The translations under genes were made by a program, and so were the position numbers. A stretch of DNA of 64,000 bases, from contig JANJXV010000025.1 of the NCBI GenBank assembly GCA_024803745.1, positions 20,576,610 to 20,640,609 on the forward strand, given 5' to 3'. Below the pieces are notes generated by a model that worked only from the letters and a program-made list of their open reading frames with translations, was not told the origin of the DNA and searched no databases. The DNA comes from Megascapheus bottae. Taxonomy: Eukaryota > Chordata > Mammalia > Rodentia > Geomyidae. Shown here one piece after another: positions 56,177 through 64,000 of the stretch. Position 1 is the stretch's first letter. Every line of letters begins with the position of its first letter.

Positions 56177-59100
56177 CTGGGACACACAAGAAATCACTCA
56201 TGTTCATTGGTTCATTTCTGGGTATAAGGTGGGTTTGGACTTCTCTAAGTGAGGTCTGCCCTCCAGGGTGTCCAGGGCAGAGGAGGGGAGGCAGCTCTGG
56301 AGAGAGCCTGAGGGTGAGGTTGGGTGGGGCAGCTCGGCCAGTTTGCTTTCCCCAGTGACTGCCTTCCTTCCTTCTGGACTTACTTAAACGTGTTCCTTTC
56401 TGGAACAGAAACTCCCATCCCCCTCAAACTTCCAGATAAAGCACCCCACTCAGCGGGAACAGCAGCAGCAGGGCCCTACCAGTTCTGCATCGTGGTCCAG
56501 GCCAATGTCATGGTGCTCTAGTTCCTCATCTCGAAATTTCTTTATCACCTGTTAAAGGAAAGCTCTGGCTAAGGCTGTGGGTGGCCCTCTCTGGCTGTGC
56601 TGTCCCTGTCACGCAGGACACAGGACTGCACTCTGCCCAGGGAGTGGGACAGCTGCCCAGGGCATGTAAACATGGGTGTGGCTTTGTCATGTATAGAAAC
56701 AGGGGTCAGGCACAGCCTGGAGAGCCTGGCATGTTGGTGTGTCTGGAGTCCCAGATACTGGGGGAGAAGAGGGAGGCAGGGGGGATGTGCTTGAGCCTGG
56801 GGGTTGAAAGCCAGCCTGAGCTCCACAGCAAAACCCCATCACAAAAAGCAAAGTAACATAACTAGAAAAGTGCACTGCCCCCTGCTGGACGAGAATGGGC
56901 ATGGCGTCACACACACAATGCCTGCACAGGGGCAGAGGCCAGGGCTCTGTAGATGCGGGTTCCTGTGGCCCTCTGCCTGGCAGTGATAGGGACAAGGGGC
57001 TTCTCCTCTATCCTAGTTGTTGAGGACAAAGGCCCCACCTGCCCTCCTCCCCTGGAGCAGCCCCATTTGACGCAGCCCCTGACCTGAAGCAGCTCCTCGT
57101 GCTTTTCGAGGTTGTCCTCCATCAGCGTCCGGATCTGGTTGTTGTAGTGACGGGCGATGGATTCTTCCACGGCCACTGTGCAGGCCATCGCGCCCTCCTT
57201 CCCCAGCAAGGCGGTCCCAGCCCCTGCGGGGTCATCCAGAGCGAGACCATGAGGCCCAGCTCCCTGGCACCTGGGTCGATGGGCCTTGGGGACTTTGTTC
57301 TCCATCCCAGCATAGCTAACACCATCCTGCTAAGCTGTGACCACGGAAAATGTCCTCAGCTATAGCCTCATGTCTTCTGGGGGACAAAGTCACCCCAGCT
57401 TTGGACACACAGCTGAGGGCAGGCACCAGATCCCAGGTAAACCTTGAAGCGCACGATAGGAATGCTCTTCTTGTTCAAGGCACTTTTGTGTTGTGATTCA
57501 GGGTCTTCCTATGAAGCCCAGACTGCCTCAAAATTCATAATCCTCCTGTCTCAGCCTCCCCTGGAATCATAGGCATATGACACCATGCCCAGATCCAAAA
57601 ACTGTTTTTGTTTACAGCCAAGACTAAGTCTGTGTGTGTGCTAGTCTTTGATCTTCTGTCCTGTTCTCTCCTCTCCCTTTTTAAAAGCTTGAGCAGATCT
57701 TAGGGTTTAGAACCTGGGTCAAGGAACAGTACATAACCGTGATCAAATGATACTAGCTTATTCCCTGCTCCTTTAAATTTTACTGTACTTTCTATTTATA
57801 AAAGCACTGATTTTATCTTACAGAAATTTAAACAAGGAAGGAAATTCAATCACATTCTATTTAACTTTAGGAAAATACCAAGTAAAGAAAAGCAGCTGTG
57901 TGCAGCCAATGAGAGGACAGCAGACACGGTCCCTGACCGGCTCCCTGAGCTAGTGCGCATGCACAGACATACCCAGGGCAAAGCCTGCCACGGTCCACAG
58001 AGGCATGAGCACCGTCGGCCGGACCCTGGAGGCAACCATCATCTCACTGAACTTGCGCAAGTGCTCCTTTTCCTGATCCCACATTTTCTGTAAGGATCAC
58101 AAAAAGACAAGTGTTCGTGTAGTGGCCTCCTGCTGTCCCTGGGGGGCACTCCAGGGCCACTACACTGGGCAGTAAGAAGGAAGCTGTACCTTGTCCTGAC
58201 ACATCAAAGTGAGAAGCAAGATGTCAGCTAAGAAGTCTCCCTCCCATATGGGGAAGAGTGGTGGAAAACTGCAGCAGCGCTGGGACCAAAGATGTGTCTG
58301 GGTGGTGACATGGCCCACAGCTGAGGACACAGTGAGCCGCTTCAACTCCCATCATGACATCAAAGGTGGAGGGTGGGGCCAGCTGCCATGAAGCTGGCTG
58401 GCCTAAGTACCTTGTGTTGTTCAGGGCTTTCTGCCTGTAATACCCTCCATCCCCCAAACTGCTATTATCCCCTCTGGTGGTGTACCGCCCAGCTGGAGGC
58501 ACAGCAGGTCTGAAGGCACTTAACAGCCCAGTAGAGGGTGACATTTGTAATCTAGACATGGCTTCAATCCACAGTGCAGCATGGAGGCTCTTTAGGGAGT
58601 TGAGGGTCTAAGCGAGGGGGTGCTGTGGGGGTCCTGGAGCCAATCCCCCATGGATTAGAGGGAAGGCATGGTACCAGGTGCCTACAGGAATGCACTGACT
58701 CCTGTTGATGTGGACTTTGCCCTCGGGGCAGTGACAACCACACAGGGTGCCTGACTTCCTTAAAGCTCCACAGGTGTGGACTGCACAGGCCTTGTCTGGG
58801 TGTTCTCTGGAGCACCATTTCTGCATGTGGTGTTTCTCCTGATGAGAAACCTCATCAGCTCTGATAAGAAAATGCTAACAGCAGAGACCACTGCATGTCT
58901 TCTCCTCACTCTTATCTATTGGTGCTTTGTCTGTAAAGGAACAATATGCTGTCCATAGAAAGACTAAGATGGCTTCCTCCCCCTAAACACCCATCTGTGC
59001 TTCCCTCTAGGGAATCATGAGGTCATGTGGTCACCAGGGCAGGAGGCCAGGCTGAGAGACGGACCGGTGCCCACCTGAATGATAGGTCCGACGCTGGTAC

Positions 59101-60131
59101 GGCCCAGCACGGCCATCTGCCCCGCGTAGATGCGGTTTGCTCCATATTCGCCGGCGTGGTCTACCCGGATTACTCGATCCACGAGTGCACGACTGGCACC
59201 GCCTACGGTTGCTCCCGAGCTGCGAAATCTAACACTTCCTCCTTGTCCAGAGGACGCAACACATTGTTAGTCATTGCTGGGAGGTAAAAATCCACGCTTC
59301 TTCTCACAGACAGGAAGGTTACAAATGAGCTGGAGCTGGTGGCTCACGCCTGTCATCCTAGCTACTCAGGAGGCTAAGATCCGAGGATCACAGCTCAAAG
59401 CCAGGCCCGGGCAGAAAAGCCCGTGAGACTCTTATCTCCAGTTAACTATCAGAACACCAGAAGTGGCGCTGGGGCTCAAGTGGGAGCGCGGGTGGCCTTG
59501 AACTGAAGAGCTCAGGGACAGCACCCAGGCCCAGAGTTCAAGTCCCACAACGGACACCACCCGCGCCCTCAGTTCAAGCCCTAAGGGGTCGGCACAGCCA
59601 TCAATCAACAGCAGTAACGACCAGCATCCCACCCAACGTGCCTCCCCTTGGAGACCCGGTGGTTCCCTCCAGCCCCGGGGCCGCTCGGACTGGAGAGCGA
59701 GCGCGTAGAAATCGTCTGAAGGTCTTCACCGGGCGCATCCGTGGGCCACGCATGAGGGGCGGGGCCCACGAGTCTCCCGGGGCGGCGGGGCCTGCGGAGC
59801 AAGCACACCGGGCTCCGCTAGCTGGAGGGACTACAGCTACGGGCCCTGGCGCGCCTGCAGTGACGTCACGGCGCCGCGGCCACTGACGTCACGCCCCGGC
59901 GCGACGCCCCCCCCCCGTCGAGCTCCGTCGCAGCACGGTGACGTATGCACGTCTTCTCACACCCTCCGTCCCCCGTGACCTCTCCCTCAGCTCCTAAAGG
60001 GAAATCACCCGCTCCGCCAACCCAGGACACAGGGTTACCACCGCGCGTCCGCTTTTACCTGAAGGGCGCCACAAGGCGCCTGCGCGGAGCCGCCACACGG
60101 GGGCGGCCCTGGCCGTCCCGGACCAACTCAT
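56099..60131 (-). CDS. COQ7: COQ7, 5-demethoxyubiquinone hydroxylase, complete in six exons
   Basis: This mitochondrial inner-membrane di-iron monooxygenase hydroxylates demethoxyubiquinone in coenzyme Q synthesis, acting with COQ9. Exons in transcript order are 60131-60059, 59241-59075, 58087-57973, 57223-57084, 56548-56480 and 56176-56099. All junctions are AG/GT and in phase. The 642 bp give 213 residues plus stop (human 217). The N-terminus MSWSGTARAAPVWRLR is Arg/Ala-rich without acids, as in a mitochondrial presequence. All six iron ligands are present: E56 (DHAGEYG), E86 and H89 (EKEH), E138 (AVEES), E174 and H177 (EELEH). The gene therefore looks fully functional. The C-terminus is SAAIYLSERF, where human ends in Leu. 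Confidence 0.97.
56480..56548 (-). CDS. COQ7: COQ7 coding exon 5
   Basis: This 69-bp exon of 23 codons is VIKKFRDEELEHHDIGLDHD-AEL. It runs from acceptor TTTAACAG to donor GTAGGG and holds the last ligands, E174 and H177. Confidence 0.95.
57084..57223 (-). CDS. COQ7: COQ7 coding exon 4
   Basis: This 140-bp exon runs from acceptor CCGCAG to donor GTCAGG. It encodes AGTALLGKEGAMACTVAVEE through HEELLQ and carries ligand E138. Confidence 0.96.
57488..57600 (-). mobile_element. B1-like SINE fragment in COQ7 intron 3
   Basis: TTCAGGGTCTTCCTATGAAG and TCCTCCTGTCTCAGCCTCCC are reverse B1. Confidence 0.7.
57973..58087 (-). CDS. COQ7: COQ7 coding exon 3
   Basis: This 115-bp exon runs from acceptor CTTACAG to donor GTATGT. 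It encodes KMWDQEKEHLRKFSEMM through AGFALG and contains the ExxH pair E86/H89. Confidence 0.96.
59075..59241 (-). CDS. COQ7: COQ7 coding exon 2
   Basis: This 167-bp exon runs from acceptor GACAAG to donor GTGGGC. It encodes GSVRFRSSGA through RTSVGPIIQ and contains RVDHAGEYGANRIYAGQ with the first iron ligand, E56. The acceptor lacks a long pyrimidine tract, so the 5' boundary was set by phase and homology. Confidence 0.93.
59325..59560 (+). mobile_element. Composite SINE in COQ7 intron 1
   Basis: GCTGGTGGCTCACGCCTGTC through CCAGAGTTCAAGTCCCAC. Confidence 0.88.
59861..59945. promoter_or_regulatory. CRE cluster in COQ7 intron 1
   Basis: Two perfect palindromic TGACGTCA sites (59861-59868 and 59884-59891) and a half-site TGACGTA (59939-59945) lie in a CpG-rich stretch just downstream of COQ7 exon 1. 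These are CREB/ATF binding motifs. Confidence 0.7.
60059..60131 (-). CDS. COQ7: COQ7 coding exon 1, mitochondrial presequence
   Basis: ATG AGT TGG starts the exon and ...CGC CCT TCA G | GTAAAA ends it in phase 1. The frame is open upstream to about 60290 but has no earlier ATG, so this ATG is the only choice. Confidence 0.92.
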
Positions 60132-60305
60132 TGCCCGGATAACAGCCGCCACTGTGGAGCGCAGCGGGCCAATCGTGCTCTTGTCGCGGGATGATGACGC
60201 AAGCAGACGCCAGGCAGCGCCCCCGTACCGATGGGAACGCCCCCCAGGCCGTACTTCTGTTCTATTGGTGAAAATATGACGAATGCTCACTCCCTATTGG
60301 CTGGA
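60132..60305 (-). promoter_or_regulatory. COQ7 promoter with paired CCAAT boxes
   Basis: On the minus strand two CCAATAG boxes (plus-strand ATTGG at 60264-60268 and 60296-60300) are 32 bp apart. A reverse CCAAT lies at 60169-60173 and a TGCGTCAT ATF/CRE-like site at about 60192-60199. There is no TATA box. The arrangement is typical of an NF-Y-driven housekeeping promoter. Confidence 0.65.
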
Positions 60306-60875
60306 AAATCTATCACTCATTCATGAGCCTGTCGGTACAGGTTGTCATGGAGACGAGAAGGCGAAAGTGCAGTTTGAGAGAACCCAAGTCCTGGGACCCG
60401 GACCCTGAGCGATCGCTCCACATAGTCCTTTCTTTTCTTTTTCTCTTTTCTCCCTCATCACTGGATTTTAACCGAGCGCCACATCCTCGCTGGGCTGGCA
60501 CACCACCACCTGAGCCACTCCGCCGGCCCACTCCGCCGGCCCCGACCTTTGGAGATGGGAGCCTCATAGACTACAGGAGGCTGACCCGGTCCTAAGAAGA
60601 CGGGATGGCAGCAAGGCAGTGGACTGGCGGCAATGGAGGCAGCAGTAGAGACAGTCCTATTGACAAGAAATGGCTGTGGCAGAAATGACAAGAGAGCGGG
60701 AGGGGAAGGAGATCATGAGGGCTATGAAGAGCGAAAACAAGAACCTGGATCCTGGTCACTAAAGAGTCCCAGAGATCTGGAACTGGACCGAAAGGTCCAA
60801 GGGTCTCTGACACCACAGACCTGGGAATTGTGTCAGTGCAAAGGATCCCAGTGCCTGAGGCCTGTGTGAAAGCTA

Positions 60876-60920
<45 letters not shown>

Positions 60921-61060
60921 AGAAGCTGAGGCCTACAATAGCTGCCAAGTAAACTCCTGGTGTCCGAAGCCCAGAGGGAAAACCTGAGAGACTAGAGATA
61001 TGTCTCTGCCCTCTAAAGCCTGGAGAACCCCCACCTCCTACTCTTGCTGAGAAGACTGTT
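60306..61060. other. Spacer between COQ7 promoter and TMC7 3' end
   Basis: About 750 bp contain an imperfect palindromic X-box-like GTTGTCATGGAGAC (60341-60354), GC-rich DNA and a (CTG)13 tract. Open frames on the plus strand have no recognisable homology. A divergent non-coding transcript from the COQ7 promoter is possible but not shown. Confidence 0.45.
60877..60915 (+). repeat. (CTG)13 triplet repeat
   Basis: Thirteen uninterrupted CTG units, (CAG)13 on the minus strand, lie between COQ7 and the TMC7 3' end. Confidence 0.97.
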
Positions 61061-61084
61061 GAGTTCAAGTACACACAAATCACA

Positions 61085-61665
61085 TTTTACAACCTTCAAG
61101 ACGTTTTAATCCATCAGTAGTTTAATGCACACTTGTTAAAGAGCTGCATGTTAAAAAAGTTATACAGATTTCACCTGATGTTATTAAAGTTATAAAAACA
61201 TACAAAAACATTTAAGAGGTATACAAATTAGCAGCAGTTAACTAAAATTCATACTTTGATTAGCATATTTCCCTATTAGATTTACACCAGGGAGAGAAAA
61301 CAATATATATATATTCACTTTTTATCTACAACACACAGACACAAATAGAAAACAATGCTGAGAAGAATGGTTAAAGGTGGTACATTATATACACATATTT
61401 ACATACATGCATACAAATTATATATAATATATATAGGCACTAGACAAAAAACAATTATAATTCATTTTTAAAGACTGAACTGATTTTGACTGACAAAATT
61501 CCATACTAATCAAATATAGAAACTCGAGGTTAAAAATATCTCATGTTAATACTGCCTTGTGCAAGAACTGGAGCTCAAGAGTAGCTCAATGGTTTAGCAC
61601 ATCTGTACAAGTAATCCAGTGTTCCCCCCCCCCCCGTCTTTCTCCCTCTCTCCCTCTCCCCCCCC

Positions 61666-61751
<86 letters not shown>

Positions 61752-63077
61752 GAATCAGAAATACAGAAATGTATGAGCTGCCATAATCTTTTCTGCTCAA
61801 GTAGCTATTGAGGCAGTGTGGTAAGAGTTTTGGGAGGGGTGAATTATGCTTAGAAAATGGAATTATGCTTTAGAAAACTACACACAACCCTAAATTCCAT
61901 GCGAGGTTTGGCGCCAGTGAATGGAAGAAACACAACGGAAGTCTCAAACGGTCCATCAGAGAACTATAGTACTTAGAGAGGTTTAAAAACATTAAAATCA
62001 CAACAGATTAATCAATAACTTAGGCTTCTATTCAAAGGTTCAGAACAATCTATTTGGGGTACATTTACAATGAGGTATTTATTATATATGGTTTCTACCA
62101 CAACGGAATCTGCTTTAATGATTTGTAAAACAAAGACGTGAAAAATGTTCACATGGAGAAATATAAACAGCCACCCTTACAACTATGGATTTAAGGAGCC
62201 AGACTCCTATGTAGTCAGGCATCACAGGCTGGTCTCATAAACAGATGGAGCTGTGATCCAGTCCTCAAAACACAGAGGCACGAAAATAAAACCCAAAAGT
62301 CTTACCCACTGCTCTGATACAAAAAAAATAATCCCTCTCCCAGCCTGGTTCAGAAATGTCAGCTGTCTTTCAAAAATGGGGGCCTCAGGGTGGAAAGGGA
62401 AATGGCAATTGGGAGACATAGAGAGATGGCCTTGTCAGGTTGATGGTAAAGAAAGCCATGGACAATCTGTTGAATTCTCCAGCAATCCCTGGGGAATAAC
62501 TAAAGCTGTAGGAAGGCCAAGACAGGGAGGCAATCATGCCTGCCAACTTGCTGGTCTCCTGGGCTTCACAGAGGACAGGCAGGGAAGGACAGCTGTGTGC
62601 ATCCTGGGTATGGATGTCTTCCTTTCCCCATAGGGCTGACATTCCATGACAGTCCTCTCCACAATTTTCTACCCCTGCTCCAAACAGCATGACGCATGGA
62701 TTTCTCTTCATTAAATAATAATGTTAAGAGTTCCACTTCGTTAGAACCATCCACAAGGTCCTTCAGTCTAAACAACCCCTAGAGTCAGCCAGGTGGCCTC
62801 TGGTCAGCTTTGAATGACAACACAAACTTGTAGTATATATATACTAAAAAATAACCAACATAAAATCCTCTCTGCCTCAATTTTTGTTGTAAATGTGAAG
62901 GAGGAGACTTTTGGTAAAGCTGTCACTGAGCTGGTGACCAGATAAAGACCTGAGTTTCACCTGCCTTTCTAAGTGGCCATATTTCTAAACAAGGGACTAG
63001 CTGCCATTAAGAAGGGCCCAGTGGACTTAGCAGAGTCTCTGGGCCAGTTGAGAAAGGAGACAGAAATGGCTTTGTGG
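61085..63077 (-). other. Probable TMC7 3' UTR
   Basis: This A/T-rich, ORF-poor DNA follows the TMC7 stop. Minus-strand polyadenylation candidates are AATAAA at about 62078 and two ATTAAA signals near 61105-61127. It contains a C-run and (CT)n(CA)n tract at 61626-61748. The extent is inferred. Confidence 0.5.
61626..61748. repeat. C-run, (CT)n and (CA)n compound repeat
   Basis: The compound repeat follows a short ID-like remnant (61563-61625), within the probable TMC7 3' UTR. Confidence 0.95.
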
Positions 63078-63152
63078 TCAGAGAAGCTGGCTCCTTGTGT
63101 CTCTTTGAGCTTCTGTTAGTTTCTGGATCAGATAGCGTTTGTCTCGCCCTTC
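63078..63152 (-). CDS. TMC7: Last coding exon of transmembrane channel-like 7
   Basis: Acceptor TTCTTTAAG is followed by 24 codons, EGRDKRYLIQKLTEAQRD-TRSQLL, and TGA. The KRYLIQKLTEAQRD motif matches my memory of the cytosolic C-terminal tail of TMC7, a multi-pass membrane protein of the TMC family. The position (upstream neighbour of COQ7, same strand) is where human TMC7 lies. The preceding exon must lie beyond the right edge; none was seen in 63,153-64,000. Phase 0 at the acceptor fits the stop exactly. Confidence 0.8.
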   Translation of the reverse strand, partial: EGRDKRYLIQKLTEAQRDTRSQLL

Positions 63153-64000
63153 CTTAAAGAAAAGGAAAGAAGAGTTGGACAGTGTATTTCATATACTTGG
63201 GAACAAATGACATTTCTCCCTATTACAACTCAGACTCGGGGGGGGGGGGGTAGGGGAGAGTCCTATCCAGTGAGTTAATGCACAGACCTCTAACCTGGCT
63301 TTGTGTCTTTCACTTGTAACCTCTTCTCTGATCTCTTTGTTCACACAGCCACTCAAAGGTATCTGAGAGGCCTGACTCAAGCCTATAATCCTAGCTACTT
63401 GGGAAGCAGAAACAAAAGGATCCTAGGCAAAAAAACTAAGAGCCTTTCTGAAAAATAACTAAATCGAAAAGGGATAGAGGTGTGGCTCAAGTGATAAGAG
63501 AACCTGCCTATTAGCAAGCATAGGCCCTGAGTTCAAACCCACAGTTGAGAAGGAAGGAGGGAGGGAGAGTGGAGAGAGGGGACAATAGAGAAAGGAAGAA
63601 TGGAGTGGGTTTAGAGGTCTGGCTTCCCATCTCACACAATCCCAAACCCCAGGCTACGCTGGCCTTGCCTCCTAATTTCCTGGCTCTGTAGCCACACAGT
63701 CCACCTTGTTCCCCTGTGCCCTAGAAATGCCCAGCTCACTGCCTACTCTAGCCTCTGCCTCTGTGTCCCTTCCTAATTAGGAACCACCATACGCAGGGCT
63801 CCAGCCTCCCCCCTCCAATGAGCCTTCCACAGCCCACTGACCATCTTGGCAGCAGTTACAGCTATGAGAACTGATCTTTCTTTACCCACTTAGTCCTTCT
63901 TCACCTGTCTTGGTAAAGGATGTGAATGATACAGTAGGAGGGAGCGTGGCCTGGAGGAGTAGGGATGGTGGGGACGTGGTGCAGAGGGAGTGGTGGTGAG
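63153..64000 (-). other. TMC7 last intron (partial)
   Basis: This is intron sequence with a G-run (63238-63250), a composite SINE (63372-63545) and otherwise no recognised feature. Confidence 0.6.
63372..63545 (+). mobile_element. Composite SINE, diverged
   Basis: CAAGCCTATAATCCTAGCTA through GCCCTGAGTTCAAACCCAC. Confidence 0.75.

Larger units (their letters stand above)
56549..59074 (-). other. COQ7 introns 2-5 content
   Basis: The introns are short to medium (307 to 987 bp). A B1-like fragment (57488-57600) lies in intron 3. Otherwise the sequence is unique, with no extra exon seen. Confidence 0.75.

Noticed and set aside
60288..60290. Upstream start extending COQ7 by about 50 residues
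   Set aside because: The codon is GTG, and the stretch overlaps the CCAAT promoter. The ATG at 60131 fits the family length.
60323..60869. Plus-strand frames upstream of COQ7 as a divergent protein gene
   Set aside because: Two short frames without recognisable domains or splice support. At most they are a divergent non-coding transcript.

Overview
The window is mammalian nuclear DNA, most likely from a rodent of the Castorimorpha/Geomyoidea type (kangaroo rat, pocket mouse, pocket gopher or beaver relatives). The evidence is spliced vertebrate genes with GT-AG introns, CpG-island promoters, MIR and L1M relics, and about 60 SINE copies of two tRNA/7SL-like families. One family is an ID-like dimer. 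The other is a B1-like head joined to an ID-like tail. I recall this combination from geomyoid rodents (IDL-Geo/Geo), but I could not search for it. There are no prokaryotic genes, CRISPR arrays or operons. Layout: all four recognisable genes are on the minus strand, in the order SYT17 - ITPRIPL2 - COQ7 - TMC7 from low to high coordinate. This is the order I know from human chromosome 16p12.3, so it is a conserved synteny block. SYT17 (3,585-24,905) is present from its start codon through seven coding exons; only the last coding exon lies beyond the left edge. It includes an 18-bp microexon. Its CpG island spans about 24.0-25.9 kb. From 25.9 to about 42 kb is repeat-rich intergenic DNA: SINEs, an L1M 3' end, a retroposed 3' UTR with target-site duplication and several MIRs. 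ITPRIPL2 (47,541 to about 49,127) is a single-exon, extremely GC-rich coding region with a probable long 3' UTR to its left. Its conserved ATG is missing. COQ7 (56,099-60,131) is complete in six exons with every di-iron ligand intact. A pair of CCAAT boxes lies upstream and a CRE cluster lies in intron 1. The last coding exon of TMC7 (63,078-63,152) and its probable 3' UTR close the window. The genes are functionally unrelated: membrane trafficking, a Mab-21-like membrane protein, mitochondrial ubiquinone synthesis, and a TMC-family membrane protein. They are neighbours by descent, not by pathway. I did not find a new multi-gene system. The points most worth a second look are the lost ATG and C-terminal frameshift in ITPRIPL2, the SYT17 microexon flanked by complementary (UC)n and (GA)n tracts, the (GU)n tracts just downstream of two SYT17 donors, and the regulatory motif clusters at SYT17 and COQ7.
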